Shown: positions 11,317-23,783 of the stretch, one piece after another
Layout of the letters: the number at the start of each line of letters is the position of its first letter
How positions within the stretch are numbered: position 1 is the stretch's first letter
NCBI GenBank assembly: GCA_954871525.1
Contig: OX940862.1
Coordinates: 12,420,501 to 12,484,500, forward strand
Length of the DNA stretch: 64,000 nt
Source: Parietaria judaica
Lineage: Eukaryota; Streptophyta; Magnoliopsida; Rosales; Urticaceae
Reading direction: 5' to 3'
Translations under genes and position numbers: made by a program
Notes under the pieces: generated by a model
Told to the model about the DNA's origin: nothing
Seen by the model: only the letters and a program-made list of their open reading frames with translations
Database searches by the model: none

Positions 11317-14300
11317 ATTATGTGATCACTGTCGGAACTTGGGAGCCACTGAAGCAATCAGAGGTAAAACTCAATGATTTATACAAATTTGGGACTTGTG
11401 CTGTCGAGAGTTCGAAGCAATTAACGCAATCGCTAATGGTTTTGCTATGACCGTCTCAAATCATGAAACTGGTCGAGAATTTTTGGGAACATGTAGTTTT
11501 TTTTCCTTGCCCTTTATAATATACATTTAGATTAATACCGGCAATGTACATGGTTCTTATCATATTTGTCTGAGTCCACAAATGTGTTGTCTTTGGGACT
11601 GAGGAGTTTATTACTACTAAGTCGCTGATTCTATTTGTTTCTGAATATGATATTTGGGTTAGAGTTTTTGGTAGAAATATGCTATTAAATACATACTTGT
11701 CATTTGATGGCTGCGTTATACAAAATACAAATAGTATATGTTATGACTTTCAATGGAAACCTGGGAGACACGTTTATCGAAATATTGACAGGTTGAACTT
11801 TGTTCGTTAGAGATACAAGTTTAAATGCTCAATCAATAAGCCGGCTCTTGTTAAAAGTCATCTTTTTTTCCCGGAAATAGTCATCCTATTGTGCCTTACT
11901 ATCCCGGTAAGGATAGTTATATTCTGTGACCCGTCAAATCACATTTGTATAAGTCTATCATACGCACATATAACCATTATTCATTAGGAAATCAAGTTCC
12001 AGTTACTCATTATATGTTCGGTTTGTGATGTTTTAGACGAACTATCATGTAGTTATGGATGAACTTTTGCATAGTTATCGTTGATTTTTTTTTTAATATT
12101 TTGTGTGTGTATAATGTTTCGGAAATTATATATGCATGAAAAAAGAGGTTAACTTCAGTTTGTTAATGTTAAAGTTTACATTAATTGAAATGTTAATCAA
12201 TAATATAGAATAGAAATAATTTTGCAGAGGGCAAAAATTTGAAATTCCTCACCTGAAAAAATAAGTAACAAAATATGCAAATATGAGAGAGATCACGGAC
12301 CAAGTACGCACTCGAGATTAAAAATATAAAGTGATAACTATGTACACAAGTGATTTTAGTTAAACATGATGCTCATTATCAATAGTTTGAGTTTAACTAA
12401 ACGACTTGTTTTGACACGGCAAGTCTGTCATGGTTGGACCGGCTCTTGGAATTGGACGCTTACCTACCACTTTTGCTAGGAACAACTATGTTGGAGAGAA
12501 AGTTCCTTGCTCGGATATCGGGGCATCTTCATCTAGCCCGTGAAACAAGAGAGTTACTTGCGTTAATTAAAAGGAGGTCAGGTTGGACCGTCTTGACGAA
12601 GATTGTTAATTTAATGCAAGTGAGTGACTAAAAAAATGTTAAACAAGTGTTAGTTAAGTATACTTAGTTCCCCAATTAATAGGACAAGTCTTCTCTTCAT
12701 TTCCAACTAATTAACTGAGAATTCAATTATAATCAAGAAAGAAATGTCAAGACCCTTTTTTATACAATTTCCATATAGGACAAAGTCCAAGCAATCAAAA
12801 TTGAATTAAAATGACATTTAAAGAGGGTAATAGGTTTAGACTCACCCCTAGAAAATGCACTCTAATATGTTGCTTTTTAGATGAACTATTCTTAGCTTCT
12901 TCTTTTTTTTAATGAATTTGCAGGAACATCAAAAAACAGTAAAAGAAAATCTAGATTAAAAAAAAAGGGTAGAAGGCAAGGCGGTGAAGAAAAAGAATCT
13001 ATCTTGAATTATGTAGTAAAGTATTCATAGAATAGAAGGCCAATTCCACAAGTTGGCAACCCAATTTAGTTGAAAAATGTCCTAAGTCTTGAATTTTATC
13101 AATTAACCAACACCAACCAAAGAAACTATAGTCAAGAATATTGCTATAAAATATATATATACATATATATATATAGGGCATATATATCCGTTTAATATCG
13201 CCTTTCATTCCGTTTCAATCTAAGTTTCATTATGCGAGTTATTTTCATAAATTTTTTAAAAGATCGAAACCAAATTTATTTATTTTAGATAGATTACCAA
13301 TATTTTACCAACAGAGAGAAGGACGATATAAATTAAATTACTTATGCGAATAGGTTTTTTTTTTTTATTTTATAATATCTATTTTCGTATATCAATGAAC
13401 TTAAGATAAAAATGTATATAAACCCATCACGTCTTTATCACTTTTTATTAACTCTTTTTTTATCCGAGTTTAATCTCGTGACTCAGAAAAACACCTGATA
13501 CGTTTCTTTTTTGCCATAAAAGTTTTCAATGAAGAATCCTTTCACCAAAGACATCATAATCACAATATGACAAATTAAAAAGAAATCTTAGCCCAACAAA
13601 AGCTAGGGATGAGAATGAGATTGTATCATCGGATAATCATCTCTCATTTTTTTAATAAATAATAGCCATAAAGTCAATGAGCCTCCTCTATTCTACATAA
13701 TAGTACTATTTAATGTAATTACACAATTAGCACAAGATTCGAATCTCTTCGCCATCCAAAGCAAGAATCTTTTGTAGCCGATCGATTCAATCCCATTAAA
13801 AATAAATAAAAAGATTCCATACACCAAAGAAATTCATATTACTTTACCAAAACACATTAAAAGATTCTATAATATCTCAATTCAAAAGAGTTGAGTGGAA
13901 TATTTCAATCGTTTTATAATATAGTTGTAGACTTATATCTATTTGGCTTATATGAATTTACTTACATAAAATAAAGACTAAGTTTAATCGGAAAAATGGG
14001 TCACAACTAAATGAGTAATTTCAATCGACAATATACCATATAAGCGTGCACAAGTTATCAAGTGGGATAATCGTAATTTACAATGAGAAAAGATATCACG
14101 ATCTAGAGATAAGACACTTTGTTTATCGCCTATTTGCGAGAGAGAAATTGTAAAACGAGTTTATACCGACGTATCACACCGTGTGACTATTCTAAATCAT
14201 TAAAAAAATTATTTTTGCTGAGAACCTACAAGTTACAACCCTTACGTACCGAACTAATAGAGTTCATTCCTAATTTTGAGATTGGATTTGAATTGGAGTT

Positions 14301-14440
14301 TAAACTTTAAACTAACATGTTTACTAGTAAAAAACTAAAAATAGTAAATTAAATAATAGAAAATCAAGATGCTAGTAAGTACTAAGTAGTAACATCAAAC
14401 CAAGGTGGGCCAAGTTCATGACGAACAAAGAATGGACATA

Positions 14441-14450
<10 letters not shown>
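11317..14450. other. Intergenic region after RRP45
   Basis: RRP45 3' UTR followed by AT-rich DNA. The frame at 12434-12631 has a fairly normal composition but no recognised domain, splice partner or promoter, so I do not call it. A short (TA)n tract lies near 13151-13176. No RNA gene or element ends are evident. Confidence 0.45.

Positions 14451-14485
<35 letters not shown>
14451..14485. repeat. (TA)n microsatellite
   Basis: Uninterrupted AT dinucleotide run of about 35 bases. Confidence 0.95.
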
Positions 14486-14490
<5 letters not shown>

Positions 14491-15795
14491 GTTATGATAG
14501 TGTCTTGTCTTCTTCAATTAGACTCCCACTTGTATTATATAAATTATACTTTAATACTTTATTTTATTTTGTTTACATTAATGTCCTTCATAAATCAATT
14601 CTAAGAGTAAGATCTAATAGTGACATAACTTATTAAATATTACCCGCTAAAATTTGCCCAATAAAATCGCTCACTCTAATTCTCGAGCTGTAATATAAAG
14701 ACATATTTGCTTGATCAAATCGACGGCTGAGAATCGTGGAATCTTATGGATGAATCCAAGCAGAATATGGACTAAGATATATTATTCTTTGTGACGTGTC
14801 ATTGCAAGATTCCTTCAGGTAATCAAACTTGGTGTGCCTCTAATTAAATTTGCACTTACCAGAGACTTGATTATCTTAAATATTTGGAGATTTTTTTATG
14901 AAAATTATGTATGTCATCTATTTTTAAATTATTTCATAGTAAGTACCTCAGATATAATTAGTTTAGTTTGGCTCTAAAGTCAAACAATTATAAGTACCTC
15001 ATAATATAATATTTAAATGAATTTAACATTATGAAAGTAAAGCAGTGCTAACATTGAAAGACAGCTTTCATATTGGTTTATCGTTTAGACATATTTAATA
15101 TTTAATTATATATAGCATATGTCATGGAATGAGAGTTTGGTCATAAAGTTACAGGAATACAGGTATTAGGTAAGAAAATCAAGCTCATAGAGATAATCAT
15201 AGTATATTGAAAATTGTATGATGTCTTCTTCAGAAATTATATGTCAATGAAGGCAAAAAGGATTGATTTTGGAGTGTTTTTTTATTTTTTTTCTCTTTAT
15301 TTTTAAGGAATGATAATACCTAATATTTTTATCTTTGTTTGGCGTCAACTCATTTTTTTCACGACTAAAACTTTCAATCTTAGATGTTTTGTTTCTCACC
15401 GAGTTTTCATTCACTTTTCTATTTATTTAACGGAATTTCGGATGTACCGTTAATAAAATTATGCTAAATCAATTTAAACAGTCAACAAAATTTTATAGAG
15501 GAAAAAAAAAAGTACTTGGGAACTTCCATCGTGAAAAAAATAAAAATAATTTACATCATCACAAAAAAAAATAAAAAAAAATTAATACTAATTATACCCA
15601 TATTAACCTTTTTTTTTAGTACCATGGCTCAATCCTTGGACTTCAAGGTGTATTTTTTTTTTGTCATGGAACAGTTAGTTATTATCCTCTCATAAAAAGG
15701 TAATATAGCTAGATTGAGTAGAATATAGCAGGACTGATAAATTATTATGGGACACCACATAACATAAGACACTTTTCCTTTGGATCATCATCTCT
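14486..15795. other. Upstream region of the propeller-repeat gene
   Basis: AT-rich with poly-A and poly-T runs. No gene, element end or clear regulatory block that I can support. Confidence 0.4.
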
Positions 15796-15843
15796 ATGAA
15801 CAATCAGTTTCAATTTCCGAAGATTGAATCTTTCCAATCACCC

Positions 15844-16820
15844 ATGTCCCAGTTCAGCATATTCCCCATCTGGGTCCTCTTCCTCTCATCAGTCCAAGCC
15901 TCTCACTGTCCTCTCCTCCACACAAACACTCCCAAAACATTCGAGCAGAAAACAGACAGATTCTGGGAGTTCCACGACGAGACCAACACTTGGGTCGAGG
16001 TGGAATTACCGCACGACCTCGTCGCCTGCGTCAACGACACGTGCACCAAAGTCGGGTCCATCGGAAAGGCGAGAGCCGAGAAGGAGGAGGAACGTGAAAC
16101 GGGGATTGTTGCGCTGCTGCCGGAGAGGAGGCGAGTGTCGTTGACGAAGATGTCCGAGACTTCGATCTGGGTGAGCGGCGAGAGCGGGTCGATATACGAG
16201 CGGTTCTGGAACGGGGTTCAGTGGGTGATCGCGCCTCATGATATGGCTGAGCATGCCGTCTCTGTCTTCATCGTCAATCACACCATTCTTGCTCTCTCTG
16301 AACCAGGGAATCTCTACCAGGTATATCTATATATGTATATATGTATAATATGTTATATCATTGATTTGAGTAAGATCATGAGATTCTTAATCTGTGTCGG
16401 AAGTTTTAGTTCTTATCAAGTTAATTGTCGTATCAAAACAATGGATGGTCTAGTTTTGATATATTTCTGTCCGTTAGATGTTATTGGGAGTTCGGAAACA
16501 TGCAATAGTTTACCTGTAAGTTGTGAAATTTGTGTATTTAGTTTTTAACTACCTTTTTTTTTAATTTATTTTTTACTAGTAAAATGATACCTTAAATTAA
16601 TGTTAATCCATATAAAATTTCAGTTCTATCCCTTTAAATTTCCACTAAAAATTAAATATAATTGCCCAAATAAAATTCGTGGTTTTGCCACCGATCATAA
16701 GTTCGTGTTTCTGAAATTGTCTATTAAAGTCATTTTGTGAATTCGATTTTACAAGGTGTATGAGAATAGTTTTTCAACTAAAAGAAGTCCGAGATCACTT
16801 GTTTCGTAACTTTGTTTCAG

Positions 16821-16878
<58 letters not shown>

Positions 16879-19800
16879 ACTCGTAAACTTGTACCAAATA
16901 TATTCAAGCAATCCGCACTTACACAGGATGATTACCGTGTTAACAAAAAGGCTTTCGGGACTTACCCGAGAACATTTTATTTTTCTTTTCAATAAAAAAT
17001 CTTGGTCATTTCTACATGAATATTTTGAGTAATTTTTTATGTCGTTTTTTTAGGACATCAAGATTGTCCATAGAAAAAATAAAAAATAGTATGTCGTTTT
17101 TTGTCCCCATACTATTCGGTGAAAATCCTACAGTTATAGCATTAATATTTGAGTCAGAAACTCTTTTTAACCCTCAATCTCTATATCATAAGATTATTCA
17201 TACATGTGCAATGCTTCACTTGTATGAGAATGGTTTTACTTATAATTTTTAGCATCCTATATCAAATTGAGAATCTTGGTACATGATGACATTCCATTTT
17301 TGTTGTCGGTTTTGTCCCTAATTTTCAGATGCAACTCAGTGAAAACTCGCAACCTTTCTGGACGCCGTTCGTACTGACGTTCGATCAAAACGCGGAGAAA
17401 GGGGAAGAAAGCTCTGAAGTCTCGATCAGATCTGGCGTTGTTTCTCACGACCGAAAGTGAGTAAAATTTAAGCAATTTGCGCTTCTTAATTACCTCTCTC
17501 GAATCTTATATATTTCTATTGCATTGCCCGTCAGGAGAGTCTATTTCTGCACCAAGAATGGGACGCTAGTCGAGCTTAGCGAGGCCGATCCCCCGAGGTA
17601 AAAAACTCTTTGTTAGCTTAATGAACTATGAGAGATTTTCGATTCGTGAATTACGAATTGAACTCCCTAATTCCAGTGTGAACGTAGAGCAGATGGCTAA
17701 ACCACGGTCAGCCACCGGGAGCCGATGTTGCTGCAGTAGCGGATCCCGGCTCCATAAGAACCGAAGTCGTGTACACCATAAGGTTATATCTTCTACTTTC
17801 TATTCGAGCAAAAAGATTCAGAATTCCGAGAATTCGCAAGGACACTGATCAGATAATGCAGTTCCGCAGGAGGTCTTTACGAGTTTGATCGGAGCTCGAA
17901 ACCGTGGTGGAAGAAGCATTTATGGCGGGAACGAGCTTCAAAGGATTCTTCTCTGCAGCCGTTGACAGGAACCACTTCACACGGCTTGAAAGGAGACTCT
18001 GCGTCCTTGTTTCTGCTAACGATGGTAATTTTTTAGTCTCCCTTAATCTTTTTCGGAGAATCAGATGAACACAAGATTATATTTTCGATCCGGGATTATC
18101 AGGGTGGTAATCTGGTTGAAAGACGGTTACAGCAGAGGAAATGGAAATGGATTATCCACGGAAGTCCCGCGGCTCAACACCTCACGTCCATTACGCAAGC
18201 TCAACAAGAAGGTGCGGAAAAATTCCTCGCATTGTTTCTCACCACAGCTTCGGGTTCGGTTTTCGAATACAGAATCTCGAAAAAGCCAGGTGATTCTAGC
18301 AGAATCAGTGAGAAATTTTTTTCTAAATCCCAAAAACATTAATTGACATACAATTTCGTACGAGCATAGATAGTTCACGAGAGAATCCGGTCGAAGAAGC
18401 TTGGATAAGCCATAGCCATCCCCCGAATGCCAAAGCCGCAAGAGGAATCGCAGGCCTGCCATTTCAGCTCGGGAGACTGCTCTTTGCGCTCGACGACGGG
18501 CGGCTCGCCGAGCTTCACCTCTCAGGTATCGGCGGCGAGAATTCCGGGACGAATCATCAAGCGGTCTCCAAAAGAAAAACCGCTACCAAATTCGTGTGGT
18601 CAGTGCTCGGCGCTCCAGAATCCGAGGGCTGGAATTCAGAATACTGCAATGAAGATCGCGGTCCCACGAACTGCATTGCAGGAACCAAACACGATTCAAG
18701 AGCAGTGGGATCAACGATGAGAAGAACAAAGGGAAGCCAGAGACACGAGTACCTGATTCCCGCGGGAGAATTCGCAGCCGGATTCTCCGATCAACGGCTC
18801 GATCGGTCGAAGTTCCGTCTGAGGGCGATGCAGGGAGGGAGATCCTTCTTCCTCGTGACCGAAGGCGGGTTCGTGTTCGAGTATCTTTACACGGAAATAT
18901 CGTGGATATGGCTGAGGCACGAGAACTCTGCAGCCATCAGAGGAGCCGTGGGGAACTACAATGGAAGCCTGTTCGTGATCGACACGCGGGGAAGCTTGCT
19001 GATTAGGGAGAGGAGCGAAACCGAGCTGACGTGGATCGATTGTGGATCTCCGGGGGAAGGTGAGGAAGTTGTCGGGGGCCCGCCGTGGGAGGGAATGCAC
19101 GGTCGAGCAGTGAAATTCACTGCGGAAGATTCGCTCTTCTTCGTGAGCGGGAAAGGAAGATTGCTACAATTCATAGTAAGTCATGGAAACTATTTGAACC
19201 CGTATCTTTGAGGTACACGATTCGAACTCCACGACATTAAAACCAAAAAAATTAATTGACTATCATGTATGACTATTAAAATTTGAGGAAACAGCTAAAA
19301 AAAAGGTGAGACAACACGACGAGTTCTTTGACCGGTATAAGAGCTTGCAATTAAACTTGAGATTTCTGTTGACAGGTTGCTTGGAGAAAATTTAGATGGA
19401 AAGACTGCAAAAACCCTCTGAACACCAAAGTCGCTTGCATTGTGGATCAGGAGCTTTTCCGGGATAACATAGTGTTCGTCGTCGGAGAGAACGGTCGGCT
19501 TTATCAGTACAACAAAGTGTCCGAGCTCTGGCACGAGCACCACCAGTCCCAGCACTTGGTTTTGTCCCTGTCACCAGGTACGGCCACAAGGGCATCAACC
19601 ACGTCCTTGACGGGCTCAGTCTTCATGCTCTCGGAATCCGGGGGGCTCGTAGAGTACCACTGGAACGCAGTGGACGGTTGGAATTGGGTCGAGCATGGGG
19701 CACCCCATGACGGCGTGGTGCTTATCGGATCTCCGGGACCTGCCTTTGAGGGGAATCAACTCTTTCTGGTCGGGTCCGACGGGAATGTGTATCTGCGGTT

Positions 19801-20708
19801 CATGGATCGGGCTATGTGGCGATGGAGAAATTGCGGTTTTCCGAGCCGGGAGATGGGAGAGAGCAAGAGAAATGAGGGTATTTGTGTTGATGAAGATTAT
19901 TCAGCCAACTTGTATAATGATCTCAACGCTCACTGTGATTCAAAGGTTGAGTGTATTTTTTTTTTTTTTTTTAATTAAAGATGGAAGCTCGAAATCTTAC
20001 TTGAATTTGAATACCAACTAGGTTGGCACCCAAAGAACACAAAGTAAGAACCGAGGCTCATAATGATATAAATAAAATATCAAAGATTACAACAAATGCA
20101 TATGAAGTATTTTGTGTGGATTTAATGGCTTATGTTTTTGTGTTCTTAGGTAGCTTCGGTTCGGCCGATTGCTTTCGCTGAAGATTCTGCCATCTTTGAG
20201 CTGAGAGATAATAGGGTAAGAAAACCCTCACTGCATGCCCCGGTTTTGGCCCAATCCCGACGGTCTCTATTCGAAAACCATTTTTATTAAAAAAATATAA
20301 GGAACTGGAATCAAGCCGAGGCAGAAACAAACTCAGGCCCCACCCCGATTCTTTGCTACTTTATCACCCCCATCATTGCCTGGGCCAAGCCCAGTTTTGG
20401 CTGATTCCGACATGGTCCCGATTAAAAAACCAGGCCGAGCCAAAAACAAGCTCTGGCCCGACCTGATCTGTTTTTTTTTTTTTTTAATTCTAAAAACCAA
20501 AAAAAACAGACTTTTACTTTTAGTAAACTTTTTCGACCTGAGTAATAATATTTTGTGTAATAAAAAAAAAAGCACATTACTTTTGTATGTTTGTTTGCAG
20601 TTAGCAGAGCTGAAACGAAGAGAAGGGAGTGACTGGATTTGGTCACGCACGATAGGCACTCCCACAAGTCTATGCATGGAGAATCACTGGACTGCTTTGG
20701 CATCTTGA
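15844..20708 (+). CDS. Secreted propeller-repeat protein, function unknown
   Basis: Plant-conserved family of no known function, as far as I recall. Exons: 15844-16320, 17329-17456, 17535-17597, 17693-17782, 17862-18024, 18103-18289, 18370-19175, 19376-19945, 20150-20215, 20601-20708; all GT-AG, in phase, giving about 885 residues. The N-terminus MSQFSIFPIWVLFLSSVQA is a good signal peptide; an in-frame ATG 16 codons upstream (15796) would bury it, so I chose the second. The body is repeats of about 45-70 residues, each with a hydrophobic strand, G-x-(L/V/I)-x-E/Q and then W-x-W/W-x-x-H-G-x-P, e.g. SESGGLVEYHWNAVDGWNW and SAGGLYEFDRSSKPWWKKH. I count about 14, suggesting two seven-bladed beta-propellers. 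It ends without a clear membrane anchor. Tectonin- or lectin-like sugar binding is possible but unproven. Confidence 0.85.
16822..16876. repeat. (TA)n microsatellite in intron 1
   Basis: TA dinucleotide run of over 50 bases inside the 1-kb first intron of the propeller-repeat gene. Confidence 0.95.
20216..20600 (+). other. Last intron of the propeller gene, with GGCCC-rich insert
   Basis: This intron is GC-richer than its neighbours, with repeated GGCCC/GGGCC, CCCGAT and GCCGAG motifs between about 20236 and 20470, e.g. GGCCCAATCCCGAC and GGCCGAGCC. The texture resembles the inside of a small hAT-type element, but I found no clean termini or duplication. Confidence 0.35.
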
Positions 20709-21310
20709 ACTCCCCATTATTCTTACACAAACTACATACCAATGTACATTTTAGACCCAAAAAACAAATATACAAATTTCATGTATATATTCGTAAACAA
20801 AAAATTGCTTAGCTAAGAAAAGCAATATGATAGGACCCGAATCGATAGTCAAATATAAGCTCACCGAAGCGATGCGATTTTAAAGTACTCGGTTGATGGA
20901 TATAGATAAACATTATTTCCTCAGAGAACAAGACCAAGCCTTTCCCAGAAGATGGAAACTCTAATAAGCCCGTCAACGTAAAGTAACCAAACTACCCCGA
21001 ATTAATGAAAAATGTCTAAAACGACATACAATAAAAGCAACAAGATGTGCGGTGAAATTAAAGGCATCGACAATCTTACAAAATCACTCATCTTTAACGG
21101 TCTCTTTCGAAGTCGAAAATTTCAGAATCACACCATAAAAGCATCCCCAGGTTAATAGAACAAAAAAAAGAAGCAATAACAAACTCATCGCTCAACCATC
21201 TAGTACATCGAAAGGGAATACTCGGGAAAGAGAGAGATAAATCCATAAGAAGGGCGAATTGCACAGTACTGGTTCAAGCTTCTGAAACTTGAATGATACA
21301 GAACAGACAA
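20709..21310. other. Convergent 3' region between propeller gene and Y14
   Basis: About 600 bases between two facing stop codons, presumably both 3' UTRs. No other feature seen. Confidence 0.5.
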
Positions 21311-22651
21311 TCAGTATCTCCTCCTCGGACTTCTTGAACGCCGCTCTCGTAGTTGCCTGAAAATTAAATCATTCAAAAGAATAAAATCTCCTTTGCTCAT
21401 AAGCAAAAGAGACGCACCAGCCGGTACTTATGAAAATATAGCTGAAGAAACCTAAAGCGCATTACACTAATTTAACGCTAGCTAGACAATAATCCACAAG
21501 AACTTTGTATAATTTCAAGATTTAGCTCGACTAACTCCGTAATGTAGATTATTAGAACTCATAAGCAAATTCATAACAGCCAAATGAGTATCTTAAAATT
21601 TCATATTCCGCAAAATTATTACGACGTAAACATGTAAGTTGTAATGTAGCTTGTAAAGAGTTAGAGAGACAAACCTTGAATTCTTCTTCTTGTTAGCTCC
21701 ATCAAGGAACGACCCATTGCTGAAGGCCCAGTCAACTCCGATAGTCTGGGTGAGAAAGTCAGCTCCGTTCATCCCAGCTATCGCAGCTTGAGCTTCCTCG
21801 AAATTCTCGTACTCGATTAGGGCATAACCCTAGTGAAAAAGAAACACTCCCAACTCAACACATTGATAAACATAAGGGGGCTTGATAACAAGCATGAACA
21901 TTTTCATTAATCATCGTAACAAGCTTGAGATGGCTATTTATCGTCCTAAGACCTGAAATTCCCAACTTAATCATCCTCAAAAGTTGCAGGGAACGAGATA
22001 GAGAGGTGAATATCGGAAATACCTTCACGAAACCAGTGCGGCGATCGAGGTTCAAATGCAAGCTCTTGATCTCGCCGAATTCGCCAAATGAATTTTGCAA
22101 ATCATCCTCTTGTGCCTCCTCGTGAACTCCAGTCACCAGGATAATCCAACCTTCAATCGCTGCAATTTCATTTTTGGAGAAACAAGAAAGCAATGATTAG
22201 CTCGGCGAATGTTCCCCCAAATGATTCGCGTAAACCCTAGCTACAACATCTCCCAACACAAATCAACCCTAGAAACCCTAGGGTTGAAGGAATCGGCGAT
22301 ACAGTACAGATTTATAGCCCCAGGAGAACGAAAGATACACAGAAAGAGAGAGAGAGAGAGAGACTAACAGCGTTGGGGCTCGAGGCCGTCGGAGGACTTG
22401 AGCGAGTCGAACTCGGCGGCGGCGAGACGAGCGTTGCGGTCGGCGTTAAGATCTTCACGGAATCCGCGGCCTTTGGTCTTCTTCTGCGCCGCGAGCGACG
22501 AAGACGCGCCACCGCCGGTGATGGCGGACTTGAGCTTGGGGATAGCGGCGCGTGGGGAAGCCGGGGCGTCGCCGTCGGCGGCTCCGTCCTCGTCCATGAG
22601 GTCGTCATCTTCGGGCTCGAAGTCCACGGCTTCAACATCTGCGTTCGCCAT
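21311..22651 (-). CDS. Y14: RNA-binding protein Y14 / RBM8A, exon junction complex core
   Basis: Y14 pairs with MAGO and, with eIF4A-III, forms the exon junction complex core that marks spliced mRNA in the nucleus and acts in localisation and nonsense-mediated decay. Exons: 22651-22369, 22159-22023, 21829-21675, 21356-21311; in phase, 206 residues, close to Arabidopsis Y14 (about 202). The acidic N-terminus is followed by [10 protein letters not shown] (about 58-67). One RRM spans about 98-178 with RNP2 [11 protein letters not shown]1 KGYALIEY (140-147) and the family ending [10 protein letters not shown]. The short C-terminus is RS/R-rich ([12 protein letters not shown]), a phosphorylated tail in other species. 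Intron 1 contains several telo-box-like AAACCCTA motifs and a CT repeat straight after the donor. Identification is firm. Confidence 0.97.
22206..22300 (-). promoter_or_regulatory. Telo-box-like cluster in Y14 intron 1
   Basis: Read on the gene's strand, the first intron contains TAGGGTTT or AACCCTAG cores at about 22232, 22264, 22273 and 22280. Telo-boxes in first introns and leaders are known in plant translation and RNA-metabolism genes. Function here is inferred from the motif alone. Confidence 0.45.
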
Positions 22652-22744
22652 TGCAGAGCTTCTCTCTCCCTCTCTTCTTCACGACGTGCCTCTCTCTCGT
22701 TGGAAATGGAAGTGAGTGAACAAGGTCTTCGAGTTTTTGTTTAG

Positions 22745-22970
22745 TCTGTGAAGAAACGACATCGAAATGAGAAAACGACAATTAAAGACGAGACGGGAAC
22801 GACAACTACTGGACTGGTAAGAAACATTTTCTTTTTTACTTGTTTAGTCCATAGGATTTAAACGACAATACAAAAGGAAACAGACGATTGAAACTGATTA
22901 TAAACGACAACTGGACGAATAAAACTACACAGACCCAGTGATACTTATTAGCGTCAAAAAACGACAAGGA
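22745..22970 (-). promoter_or_regulatory. Cluster of TGTCGTTT motifs upstream of Y14
   Basis: At least five AAACGACA/AACGACA copies on the plus strand (near 22754, 22773, 22860, 22902, 22960), i.e. TGTCGTTT in the transcriptional direction of Y14. The region is the Y14 promoter by position; the role of the motif is not known to me. Confidence 0.4.
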
Positions 22971-23783
22971 ATATGAGGATGCGAGATAAAATAGAAACAC
23001 AATTATTATTATTTTGCCAAACACCGGTTTCCAGGTGTTTAGCAAAATTGTTTTTCCAAAAAACTCAAAATCGATTTTAAATTTTTGTACATGAATCGTA
23101 AAAGTTAGAATTCGTAGCTTTTGGTTTTTTCTAAAACCAAAACTACGGTTTTAGTCTATTTTGGTCTTTTTAGCCTAAATAATTTTTTTTACTAAAGGCT
23201 AAGTTAGTTTTTGTTACAAGCAACAACTCTTTTATAAACAATTTACCAAACACTTGTCAGTTTTTTTTTTTAATGTTAGTTTTTTAAAGCAAAATTAAAA
23301 ATATTTTTTTGTAAAAATTAAGTTGTGCCAAACGGGCCATTTATTTAAAGAATTACACGATTAAAATTGGTTGGTTCATTTTTTAAGCCATCGATGCCGA
23401 GTATTGCACGTTTCAAGCCTAATTTCAACGTTTAGGCACCGTGTACCGCCGTTTAAGCTCACATTTTGAGGCATTTGTCGTATTTTTAGAACATTAGTAT
23501 GTTATATTAGTGGGCAAAATGTTACGTTTGCATTGAAGATATAATAAAGTAAAGTCCATGGACGATTAAACAAAAATATTCATGAGATTTGTAAAATTAG
23601 GAACTCAAATAATCAACCAACGATTTGATCCGAGTACATTGCGAATTGCTTGCTCCATTTTGAAATTTGAATAGTGATCATAAGTAACATCATTTTTATA
23701 AACGAAAATGTAAATATGAATCCTTGCACGCATAACGAACAAAATATATATGCATGGCTCTACAGTTACACGACGAGCTTCGG
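22971..23783. other. Intergenic region between Y14 and DMP gene
   Basis: At about 23010-23340 there is TTTTGCCAAACACCGG on one side and GTGCCAAACGGGCC on the other, with T/A-rich sequence between. This resembles MITE ends of the GGCC-GTTTGGC type, but the two ends do not match well and no duplication is visible, so it is only a possible old element. The DMP 3' UTR lies at the right. Confidence 0.35.

Noticed and set aside
12434..12631. 65-codon plus-strand frame
   Set aside because: No domain, splice partner or promoter; length is expected by chance.
15796..15843. Upstream ATG for the propeller gene
   Set aside because: It would place 16 polar residues before a good signal peptide; the second ATG fits a secreted protein better, though the first is not excluded.
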